Origin: Acidobacteriota bacterium
Lineage (GTDB): Bacteria > Acidobacteriota > Thermoanaerobaculia > Multivoradales > JAHEKO01
DNA: 8,459 bases
NCBI GenBank assembly: GCA_006227875.1
Contig: SBFI01000446.1
Coordinates: forward strand, 1-8,459
Direction: 5' to 3'
Shown in pieces: positions 1 to 6,343 of this stretch. How positions within the stretch are numbered: position 1 is the first letter of the stretch; the number at the start of each line of letters is the position of its first letter. A program made the position numbers and the translations under genes. The notes below the pieces were generated by a model. The model worked only from the letters and a program-made list of their open reading frames with translations. It did no database searches and was not told the origin of the DNA.

Positions 1-668
1 TGGAGCTGGATGAGATGGCGGTCGTCTACGATTTTGGCCGTGGCGTGGCCACCCGCCTGGCCGAGTTGGGCGTGAAGCAGGACGAGATCGAGCATGTGGT
101 CCTGTCGCATTTCCACCCCGACCACTTTTCCGACCTCATCCCCTATCTCCACGGTGGGCTCTATTCCCAGATCGATCCCCGGACGACCGATCTCCATATC
201 TATGGTCCTCGCGGACTGGAAGAGCTCGGGGAGAAGCTTCTCGATCTTGCCGGTTTCACCGATCTCGAGGAGGAGATGCGGCCCTTCGAAGTCCACCTGC
301 ACGAGATCGACGACGACAAACTGACCATCGATGGTCGCGAATTCACCTATAGCGATCTGCCACCGGCCGGAAACCATGGACTGAAGTTCGATGTCGAGGG
401 CTGTGTCTACGCCCTGACCGGGGATTCGCACTTCCATGAGCAGGAGATCGAGTTTCTTCGTGGTGTGGACCTGGGAGTGATCGACTCCGGGCACCTGGAG
501 AAGACGGAGATCATCGAGCTGGCGGTGGCCAGGCGCTTGGTCTGCTCACACCTCTATCAGGAGCTAGACGAGGTCGAGATCAACGCCAGGGCCCGCGAGG
601 CCGGCTTCGAGGGGAAGCTCCTCGTCGGCTACGACTTCATGTCTTTCAGGCTCGGAAATCTGGGGTAG
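1..668 (+). CDS. MBL-fold metallo-hydrolase, RNase Z-like (5' partial)
   Basis: This is a metallo-beta-lactamase-fold hydrolase, probably a cytoplasmic di-zinc enzyme; its substrate cannot be told from sequence. Counting from the first in-frame ATG (base 15), the metal motif HFHPDH lies at residues 32-37. Further candidate ligands are H121, D137 (in LTGDSH) and H179 (in CSHLY). Together these give the usual seven-ligand set of the fold. The segment VVYDFGRG followed by a helix matches the second strand of RNase Z-like members. The frame is open to the left edge (codons for E-L-D-E precede the ATG), so the true start and the first beta strands, perhaps 30-40 residues, lie outside the window. 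A GGAG at bases 2-5 could serve the ATG at 15, but that start would remove the N-terminal strands, so I think it unlikely. The stop is TAG, 22 bases before dnaB, which suggests co-transcription. No RNase Z exosite arm is evident, so I do not call it rnz. Confidence 0.85.
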   Translation, partial: ELDEMAVVYDFGRGVATRLAELGVKQDEIEHVVLSHFHPDHFSDLIPYLHGGLYSQIDPRTTDLHIYGPRGLEELGEKLLDLAGFTDLEEEMRPFEVHLHEIDDDKLTIDGREFTYSDLPPAGNHGLKFDVEGCVYALTGDSHFHEQEIEFLRGVDLGVIDSGHLEKTEIIELAVARRLVCSHLYQELDEVEINARAREAGFEGKLLVGYDFMSFRLGNLG

Positions 669-690
669 AATTCGACCCTGTCCCGAGCCG

Positions 691-2046
691 ATGATCGAAA
701 CTCTGCAACAGCAAAAAGCGCTGCCGCATAGCGACGAATCCGAGCGGGCTGTTCTCGCCGGGGCCCTGCTCGACCCGGCGCTGCTGCCCGTCGTCGTCGG
801 CCGCCTCGCCCCCGAGGATTTCTACTCGGAGCGCCACCGCACCATTTACCGTTCGATGGTCGACCTGCAGACGGCAGAGGTAGATGTAGACCTGCGCACA
901 CTCCAGGCCAGTCTCGAACAACAGGACAAGCTGGAGAGCGTTGGTGGCGTGGCCTATCTCGCGGGGCTGGATCTGGATCTCCCCGATCTCGGCCGGCTCG
1001 ATACCTACGTCGAGATCGTCAAGGAGCGCTCGGTACGCCGCCGCCTCATCGAAGCCTGTGGCGAGATCACCCGACACTGCCTGGACGGCGGGCTGGAGGC
1101 GCAGGAGGCCCTGGGCCGTGCCGAGCAGGCCATCCTCGGTCTGGGCGAGGAGGCGGTACAGAAGGGTTTCATCAAGCTCGGACAGATCTTCCACGACACC
1201 CTGGCCGACCTGGAAGACCGACCGGAGCGCGGCTTTCTGGGGCTGCCGTCGGGCTTTTCCGATTTGGATGCGATGACCCGCGGCTTTCACCCCGGCAATC
1301 TGGTGGTGATCGCCGGTCGGCCCGGGATGGGCAAAACCAGCCTGGCGCTCAACATCGCAGAGCACGCGGCCATCCGTGAGAATCGCCCGGTCGGGCTGTT
1401 CTCGCTAGAGATGAGTCAGGAAGAGCTGGCGCTGCGCATCCTGTCGTCGGAGGTGGACATCTCGTTCGGCCCCCTGCGCTCGGGACATCTCTCCCAGAAA
1501 CAATGGACAAAGGTGGTCCAAGCGGTCAAGACCGTGTCTCAGGCGCCGCTCTACATCGACGACTCGGCCAATCCCAGCATGCTCGAGATCGCCTCCAAGG
1601 CCCGCCGGCTGCGAGCCGAGTCGGGTCTGGATCTGATCGTGGTTGACTACCTCCAGCTGATGCAAGGCACCACCCGCTACGAAAACCGGAATCTGGAGAT
1701 CGCGGCCATCACCCGCAGCCTCAAACAGCTGGCCAAGGAGCTCAGTATCCCCGTGATCGCCCTGTCCCAGCTGTCTCGCCAGCCGGAACGGAGAAGCGGC
1801 GATCACCGTCCACAACTGGCGGATTTGCGCGAGTCGGGATCCATCGAGCAGGATGCCGACGTGGTGGTGTTCATCTACCGCGACGAGCTCTACGACGACG
1901 AGACCAGCGACAAGGGGATCGCCGAGCTCATCGTGGCCAAACACCGTAACGGGGAGACCGGGACCGTCAAGCTCGTCTTCCTGGGTGACACGACCAAGTT
2001 CTGCAATCTCGCCCGTCACGAGGACACGGGTGCTCCACCTTTCTAG
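691..2046 (+). CDS. dnaB: Replicative DNA helicase DnaB
   Basis: This is the hexameric 5'-3' helicase that unwinds DNA at the replication fork and binds primase. Its 451 residues are normal length for the family. The N-terminal primase-interaction domain spans about residues 10-115 (ERAVLAGALL and EDFYSERHRTIY are typical). A linker region at about 155-185 leads into the RecA-like ATPase domain. Walker A is GRPGMGKT at 209-216, Walker B is LIVVDYLQLM at 315-324 (acidic residue D319), the sensor motif SQLSR is at 359-363, and DLRESGSIEQDADVV is at 378-392. KHRNG at 417-421 carries the arginine-finger region. There is no intein or frameshift. The ATG at 691 gives the expected N-terminus, yet no Shine-Dalgarno sequence precedes it. 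A weak -10-like TAGAAT (666-671) overlaps the upstream stop codon. The gene sits between the MBL hydrolase and alr; chromosomal dnaB is often followed by alr. This context and the full DnaB domain order argue against a phage helicase. Confidence 0.98.
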   Translation: MIETLQQQKALPHSDESERAVLAGALLDPALLPVVVGRLAPEDFYSERHRTIYRSMVDLQTAEVDVDLRTLQASLEQQDKLESVGGVAYLAGLDLDLPDLGRLDTYVEIVKERSVRRRLIEACGEITRHCLDGGLEAQEALGRAEQAILGLGEEAVQKGFIKLGQIFHDTLADLEDRPERGFLGLPSGFSDLDAMTRGFHPGNLVVIAGRPGMGKTSLALNIAEHAAIRENRPVGLFSLEMSQEELALRILSSEVDISFGPLRSGHLSQKQWTKVVQAVKTVSQAPLYIDDSANPSMLEIASKARRLRAESGLDLIVVDYLQLMQGTTRYENRNLEIAAITRSLKQLAKELSIPVIALSQLSRQPERRSGDHRPQLADLRESGSIEQDADVVVFIYRDELYDDETSDKGIAELIVAKHRNGETGTVKLVFLGDTTKFCNLARHEDTGAPPF

Positions 2047-2067
2047 GTCGACCACCTTCTGCTTGCC

Positions 2068-3246
2068 ATGATCAAGCTACCCGCCGATGGCGGCGGTCTG
2101 CCGACCGCACTGCGCCCCGCCTGGGCGGTGGTCGATCTGGATGCTCTCGAGCACAACCTCGCCTTCGTACGGCGTCAGGTCGAGCCGGCCGGTCTGCTGG
2201 CCGTCATCAAGGCGGACGCCTATGGTCACGGCGCACCGATCGTGGCCAGGACCCTGGAGAGCGCCGGAATCGACTGGCTGGGTGTCGCCTTGGCCGAAGA
2301 GGGCGTCGAGCTTCGGCGAGAGGGATTGACAACGCCCATACTGGTGGTCGGTACCTGTCAGCCCGGGCAGTTGGCCCTGTATCAGCGCTACGACCTGACC
2401 CCGACCATCTCGAGTCGGGATCAGCTCGACCTGTGGACCGCCTGGTCGGGGCTAGGCGGCACCCCACAGGCCATCCACGTCAAGGTGGATGTGGGGATGA
2501 ACCGTCTCGGCATCGCACCACCGGAACTCCCGACAGCACTGGAGGAGATCCGCGCCCACCCGGGCCTCGAGCTTGCCGGTCTGCTGTCGCACCTAGCCGA
2601 GGCCGACGATCTGGAGAGCCCGCGCACCGCCGAGCAGGAGAAGAGGTTTGCCGAGGTACTCGATCACCTGCGCGAAGACGAGCGGGGGAAGGTGCAAGTC
2701 CACCTGGCCAACAGCGCCGCCGCGCTTCATCACCCGGATACCCGCCATACGTTTGTGCGTACGGGTCTCACCCTTTTCGGCATCGACCCGGCCGGCGTTG
2801 AGACCGGGCTCGAGCCGGTGATGTCGGTCCACAGCCGTGTCGTGCAGGTGAAGGAAGTGCCGGCCGGGGCCAGACCGGGGTATGGCGGTACCTGGACTGC
2901 ACCCCGCGACAGCCGGCTGGGGGTGGTGCCCGTCGGCTACGCCGACGGCTATTCCTGGCGGCTCTCGAACCGGGCCGAGATGCTGATCGGGGGTACGCGC
3001 GTACCGGTGGTCGGTGCTGTCAGCATGGACATGACACTCATCGACCTCACCGATACCGACGCCGGGCTGGGGGAGGAGGTCGTGCTACTCGGGCGCCAGG
3101 GCGACGAGGTGTTGGCCGCTCGGGAGGTGGCCGCCTGGTCGGACACGATCGTCTATGAAGTGTTGTGTCTGCTGGGTCTGCGCCTGCCGCGACGTTACCG
3201 ACGAGCCGGCAGGGATGTCGCCTTCGACTCCCGCTTCACCCACTAG
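2068..3246 (+). CDS. alr: Alanine racemase (PLP-dependent)
   Basis: This enzyme interconverts L- and D-alanine in the cytoplasm and supplies D-alanine for peptidoglycan. It has 392 residues, slightly longer than the usual 360-380 because of a short N-terminal extension before the AWAVVDLDALEHN strand. The PLP-binding lysine is K48 in VIKADAYGHG. IHVKVDVGMNRLG (136-148) holds the lysine that is carbamylated in characterised enzymes (here K139) and R146, which contacts the cofactor region. The second catalytic base is Y272 in PGYGGTW. GYADGY is at 290-295 and SMDM at 319-322, both family hallmarks. The fold is a TIM barrel (about residues 20-255) followed by a beta domain. It lies 21 bases after dnaB with no obvious ribosome-binding site, so translation may depend on coupling or a leader-independent mode. 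Its TAG stop is 3 bases from the stop of the convergent purC. The sequence cannot distinguish a biosynthetic from a catabolic role, but the place beside dnaB favours the biosynthetic enzyme. Confidence 0.97.
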   Translation: MIKLPADGGGLPTALRPAWAVVDLDALEHNLAFVRRQVEPAGLLAVIKADAYGHGAPIVARTLESAGIDWLGVALAEEGVELRREGLTTPILVVGTCQPGQLALYQRYDLTPTISSRDQLDLWTAWSGLGGTPQAIHVKVDVGMNRLGIAPPELPTALEEIRAHPGLELAGLLSHLAEADDLESPRTAEQEKRFAEVLDHLREDERGKVQVHLANSAAALHHPDTRHTFVRTGLTLFGIDPAGVETGLEPVMSVHSRVVQVKEVPAGARPGYGGTWTAPRDSRLGVVPVGYADGYSWRLSNRAEMLIGGTRVPVVGAVSMDMTLIDLTDTDAGLGEEVVLLGRQGDEVLAAREVAAWSDTIVYEVLCLLGLRLPRRYRRAGRDVAFDSRFTH

Positions 3247-3252
3247 CATCTA
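3244..3252. other. Convergent stop codons of alr and purC, no terminator space
   Basis: The alr stop (TAG, 3244-3246) and the purC stop (TAG read on the - strand, 3250-3252) are separated by only the three bases CAT. The surrounding CTAG-CAT-CTAG is a tiny inverted repeat, too short to be an intrinsic terminator, and no GC-rich hairpin with a T-run is visible nearby on either strand. Transcription from each side must therefore end inside the opposing gene, end through Rho, or overlap to form antisense RNA. The geometry is seen directly; the consequence is inference. Confidence 0.8.
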
Positions 3253-4143
3253 GAGCTGCGGCTCGCTGCCCGTAATCTTGCGAAAGGCCTCGAGGTAGCG
3301 GCTCAGGGTCCCGTCGACCACCTCCGCCGGCAGCTCGGGCGGCGGCGACTCGTGATCCCAGCCGCTCTCATCCAGCCAGTTGCGGACATACTGCTTGTCG
3401 AAGGAAGCCGGCTCGGTTCCGGGCTCCCACTGACGAGCGTCCCAGAAGCGGGAGGAGTCGGGGGTCAGCACCTCGTCGATCAGGTGGATCTCGCCGTCGA
3501 TCAGGCCAAACTCGAATTTGGTATCGGCCAGGATGAGCTCGCGGTCGATGACCTGTTCGGCGCCACGACCATAAATGATCAAGCTCAGCTCACGTAGGCG
3601 CTCGGCCATCTCTTGACCCACACCCTCGGCCATCACGTCGAAGGACACGTTGATGTCGTGGCCGGACTCCGCCTTGGTGGCCGGGGTGAAGATCGGCTCG
3701 GGTAGCTTGTCGGCTCGCATCAGCCCCTCGGGCAGTGGGATGCCGCAGACTTCCCTCGCCTCGGTGTACTCGCGAAAACCGCTGCCGGCGAGATAGCCGC
3801 GAGCGACACACTCGAAGGGCACCACCTCGGCCTTCTTGACCAGCACCGAGCGGCCATCGAGGAGCTCCCGGTATTCCACCAGGTGGCTGGGGAAGTCCTT
3901 CACATCAGTGGCGATGAGGTGATTGGGCACCACATCGGCAAATCGGTCGAGCCAGTAGTCGGTCAGCTGGCTGAGGATTCGCCCCTTGCCCGGGATTCCC
4001 GGCCGCAGGATGTGATCGTACGCAGAGATCCGGTCGCAGGCAACGATCAGCAGCATGTCGCCCAGGTCGTAGATGTCCCTGACCTTGCCGCGCTTTGGTG
4101 TGGGCAGGTGGGGGATTTCGGTTTTCCAGACGGTTTCCAGCAT
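3250..4143 (-). CDS. purC: SAICAR synthase (phosphoribosylaminoimidazole-succinocarboxamide synthase), long form
   Basis: This enzyme performs the ATP-dependent joining of aspartate to CAIR to make SAICAR in de novo purine synthesis (cytoplasm). I place the start at the ATG at 4143, giving 297 residues, because GGAGG lies 7 bases upstream; a TTG at 4197 would add 18 residues with no family support. KRGKVRDIYDLGD (17-29) is the N-terminal nucleotide-binding region. CDRISAYD follows at 36-43 and PGKGRILSQL at 51-60. The two family signatures are VVPFECVARGYLAGS at 108-122 and LADTKFEFG at 205-213. DEVLTPDSSRFW (223-234) is the conserved C-terminal active-site segment. The length and the extra C-terminal helices (about 240-297) resemble the roughly 300-residue yeast ADE1-type enzymes rather than the 237-residue E. 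coli type. It lies 50 bases downstream of the cyclase-like gene on the same strand and may share its transcript or use its own weak promoter in that gap. No other purine gene is in the window. Confidence 0.97.
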   Translation of the reverse strand: MLETVWKTEIPHLPTPKRGKVRDIYDLGDMLLIVACDRISAYDHILRPGIPGKGRILSQLTDYWLDRFADVVPNHLIATDVKDFPSHLVEYRELLDGRSVLVKKAEVVPFECVARGYLAGSGFREYTEAREVCGIPLPEGLMRADKLPEPIFTPATKAESGHDINVSFDVMAEGVGQEMAERLRELSLIIYGRGAEQVIDRELILADTKFEFGLIDGEIHLIDEVLTPDSSRFWDARQWEPGTEPASFDKQYVRNWLDESGWDHESPPPELPAEVVDGTLSRYLEAFRKITGSEPQL

Positions 4144-4150
4144 CGGTCGC

Positions 4151-4155
4151 CCTCC
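4151..4155 (-). promoter_or_regulatory. Shine-Dalgarno site of purC
   Basis: GGAGG on the - strand stands 7 bases before the ATG at 4143. It decides the start over the longer TTG-initiated reading frame and is the clearest ribosome-binding site in the window. Confidence 0.85.
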
Positions 4156-4163
4156 GACAGGGG

Positions 4164-4169
4164 ATTGTA
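4164..4169 (-). promoter_or_regulatory. Possible -10 element upstream of purC
   Basis: TACAAT on the - strand lies about 20 bases before the purC ATG and just ahead of its ribosome-binding site. TTGACG occurs further upstream, over the end of the preceding gene, but 22 bases away, longer than the usual 16-18 spacing. The flanking nine bases TACAATCCC recur exactly in the promoter region of the aminopeptidase gene (6304-6312). Evidence for an independent purC promoter is weak. Confidence 0.3.
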
Positions 4170-4193
4170 TCGCTCCTTGGGTGCAGCCGCCCG

Positions 4194-6266
4194 TCAAGCC
4201 CGATCCACCTCGGCTTCCGCCGAGAGCCCCGAATCACCCGACGACGCCAGTCGATGTTCCAGGGCCTCGAAGAGGGTGCGCTCAGGCATCCGCGGCAGGT
4301 CCACGTCACGCCACCGCTCGCCGTCCACTACCTCGTAGACCGCCTGTCGACCCAGCCCCTTGAGTCGAGCCATACCCAGTTTGCGGAAGCCCACGTAGAT
4401 TTGATCGTCGTCCTCTTCGAGCTGAAAGACGACGAACTGGCGCCCGCCCTCTTTGGACTGACGCAAGGGACCCACAACACCGGATTTGTCGAGCTGAAGG
4501 ATGAACTGACGCGTAGCCACGATTCCCTCGTTGACCAGCGAGCCGTTTCGGTTGATGTAGGAATAGAACCCGCGTTCCTCCTCGGACTTCTCGATCAGAT
4601 CCAGGTTTTGACCCAGCAGCGGTCCAAAGAACCGATCCACCTCGCCGACCGAGTAACCCGAGGTGAGCAGGAGATTCCTGAACTCGTCGATCTCATGCAT
4701 CGATTTCCCGGTCACCAGCCGGGTCAGCTCGACGATGCCGTGACCAAAGAACTCGTACCGCTGCCCACCGCCCATAGGGCCGGTCTCGATCGGCAGCAGA
4801 CGATACTGGCCGTAGTTCATGGCGACCCGCATCCCGCGGTCGAAGGGGAAACCTTCCTCCACGGCACGCCGGTAGTAGCGCTGGAGCAGTACGGACACCT
4901 TTAGCAGCAGCTCGGGATGACGTCCCGAGTAGAGGGCCCCGTCGCCGAGGTACTTCTCCAACTTGAGCCGGTTGTTGCGGGCGAGCTGGTTTACCCACCG
5001 TTGGAAACGGAAGATCGATCGAAAGGAGTTGTCCTGTGCCTTGGGGCCGGACCGCTTCAACATCGAGATGATGGCCGAGAAATCGGTGATGTCGTAGATG
5101 AGTCCAAAACGCTCGACCAGGGGATCCACAACCCAGGGCGTCATGAACTCGAGCGGGCGGGTGCTGTAAGAAAGCGTCACCTTGCGCGGCAGTAGACCCG
5201 AGCCCCGCGGGTTGGGGGCCTGGCAGACCAGAACTTCTCCTTCTTTGTGGACGGGGATCACATGGCGCCGAAGTGCCAACAGGATCTCGAACTCCTTGAG
5301 CTTGCTCAACAAGCCTTCCCAAACCTGAACCAGCTCGGGGGAGAACATTCTTTTGGCGTTGTACGAGGGCCGCTGCGAGAGAAAACGAAGGTAGCCGGGG
5401 CGGTTTATGTACTGTCGCGGATCACCATGAGGTTGGAAACCGATCAGATGGGCGACAGCACTTCGCAGATCGGAGTCCTCGGACAGCTGCTTGAGATGCC
5501 ATTCGTGCAGGGCCGCCAACCGGTTGCGAAAATTCTTGCCGTCGAGCTGGAGATAGCCGCGAAAGAAGCTGTCCAGCTCGACCAGATCCTGGCTGATGTG
5601 GTCTTCGGTCAGGATGAGGACGTTATCCCGCATCCGCGACAGAATGTCCGGAAAGAGATCGACCTCGTTCTCTTTGGCCTCTTCGGCGATATGAAAGGTG
5701 ACGTCGTGGGAGAGATTCAGGATGCGGTCGAGATAGCGCTCGAAGACTCGATACTTGATGGCGTCGCCATATTCGCGTCCGATCTTGAGGTTCTCTCTGA
5801 CGATCCTGCGGGGAACCTCCTTGAACACCCGCGAAACGGCGATCGAGTGGTAGAGCCAAAAGATGCTCGGGTAGTGACGGCCAAAGCTCGAGCGGATCGT
5901 GTTCTCGGTGGCCTGGACGAGCAGCGCCTGGTAGCGCTGCCAGGCGGCTTCGTGGGGCCGTTTGTCGATCGGTTCCCGGCGGAACAGCGCGATCTGGGCC
6001 TGCTCCTCGGCCTCGATAAACGCCTCCAGGGCGTCCCGCAGTGCCAGGGTTTCCGGTGAGATAAGCACCGGAAAGCCCTCCAGAGGAGTCGCTTCCTCGG
6101 GTTCGAGAAAGATGCGCTGGGGCAGCGGCAGCAGTTTCTGGTAGTCGGGAACGATGCGACGCAGCTCCTCGAGATCCACCTGGAAGAAGCTGTAGGATCC
6201 CCGAAAGAGCCCGGCGAGAGATTTTGGATCCATGGCGATCGCTGCCCGTCGTACCTGGGCTCGCAT
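4194..6266 (-). CDS. Large cytoplasmic protein with divergent class III nucleotidyl cyclase-like domain
   Basis: I do not recognise the whole protein (690 residues, no signal peptide or membrane span). Residues about 1-340 look largely helical, rich in charged and aromatic residues, and match no domain I know. Residues about 340-385 look beta-rich. Residues about 385-520 read as a class III adenylate/guanylate cyclase fold: IYDITDF gives metal Asp D392, and KYLGDG gives substrate Lys K438 and metal Asp D442. YEFFGHGIVELTR places E505, V512 and R516 where cyclases have the second base-recognition residue, the transition-state Asn and the transition-state Arg. Spacings (K to D 4, E505 to V512 7, V512 to R516 4) fit the family. 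The C-terminal part (about 520-670) is of unknown type. Val for Asn suggests reduced or changed catalysis, or nucleotide sensing. The start is uncertain: ATG at 6266 (used) or 6233, neither with a good ribosome-binding site. purC lies 50 bases downstream; the aminopeptidase is divergent. Confidence 0.75.
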   Translation of the reverse strand: MRAQVRRAAIAMDPKSLAGLFRGSYSFFQVDLEELRRIVPDYQKLLPLPQRIFLEPEEATPLEGFPVLISPETLALRDALEAFIEAEEQAQIALFRREPIDKRPHEAAWQRYQALLVQATENTIRSSFGRHYPSIFWLYHSIAVSRVFKEVPRRIVRENLKIGREYGDAIKYRVFERYLDRILNLSHDVTFHIAEEAKENEVDLFPDILSRMRDNVLILTEDHISQDLVELDSFFRGYLQLDGKNFRNRLAALHEWHLKQLSEDSDLRSAVAHLIGFQPHGDPRQYINRPGYLRFLSQRPSYNAKRMFSPELVQVWEGLLSKLKEFEILLALRRHVIPVHKEGEVLVCQAPNPRGSGLLPRKVTLSYSTRPLEFMTPWVVDPLVERFGLIYDITDFSAIISMLKRSGPKAQDNSFRSIFRFQRWVNQLARNNRLKLEKYLGDGALYSGRHPELLLKVSVLLQRYYRRAVEEGFPFDRGMRVAMNYGQYRLLPIETGPMGGGQRYEFFGHGIVELTRLVTGKSMHEIDEFRNLLLTSGYSVGEVDRFFGPLLGQNLDLIEKSEEERGFYSYINRNGSLVNEGIVATRQFILQLDKSGVVGPLRQSKEGGRQFVVFQLEEDDDQIYVGFRKLGMARLKGLGRQAVYEVVDGERWRDVDLPRMPERTLFEALEHRLASSGDSGLSAEAEVDRA

Positions 6267-6343
6267 CCTACCAAGAGCCTGCTAGACCCGCTGAGGAGAT
6301 TGTTACAATCCCATCCATCGACAATAGAGAGGAATTTACGAAG
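6267..6343. promoter_or_regulatory. Divergent intergenic region with dyad and extended -10
   Basis: This 77-base gap separates the cyclase-like gene (-) and the aminopeptidase gene (+). It contains a perfect dyad, GATTGT-T-ACAATC (6298-6310). Within it TGT followed by TACAAT (-10 at 6304-6309) makes an extended -10 element for the + strand, with predicted transcription start near 6316. No convincing -35 is visible, which an extended -10 can tolerate. The - strand reading, TGTAACAAT, is a poorer -10. The dyad could be an operator bound by a dimeric regulator, or just the promoter's own symmetry. This region must also hold the start signals of the - strand gene if that gene is not transcribed from elsewhere. 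Confidence 0.5.
6327..6333 (+). promoter_or_regulatory. Ribosome-binding site of the aminopeptidase gene
   Basis: The purine-rich GAGAGGA ends 10 bases before the ATG at 6344, slightly longer than ideal spacing. It supports this start over an in-frame TTG at 6224 that would add 40 residues, read through the promoter region and overlap the divergent gene. Confidence 0.65.

Noticed and set aside
691..2046. dnaB as a phage or plasmid helicase, or carrying an intein
   Set aside because: Length and motif order are those of chromosomal DnaB, alr follows directly, no phage genes are near, and no insertion interrupts the Walker motifs.
646..2055. Two long - strand open frames (239 and 216 codons) opposite dnaB
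   Set aside because: They mirror the dnaB codons and have no motifs of their own; dnaB is unambiguous.
3243..3253. CTAG-CAT-CTAG as a terminator hairpin
   Set aside because: A 4-base stem with a 3-base loop and no T-run is too weak; it mainly reflects the two facing TAG stops.
4144..4197. TTG-initiated extension of purC overlapping the upstream stop
   Set aside because: The extra 18 residues have no SAICAR synthase counterpart, and GGAGG sits correctly before the ATG at 4143.
4095..4904. 269-codon open frame on the + strand across the purC start and the cyclase-like gene end
   Set aside because: It spans two real genes in antisense, including their regulatory gap, and its translation shows no family features.
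5247..6059. 270-codon open frame on the + strand inside the cyclase-like gene
   Set aside because: It is antisense to the strongly coding - strand frame, has no recognisable motif or ribosome-binding site, and fits the long antisense frames expected in GC-rich coding DNA.
6224..6343. N-terminal extension of the aminopeptidase from a TTG at 6224
   Set aside because: It would overlap the divergent gene and translate the promoter region; the ATG at 6344 has a ribosome-binding site and gives the family length.
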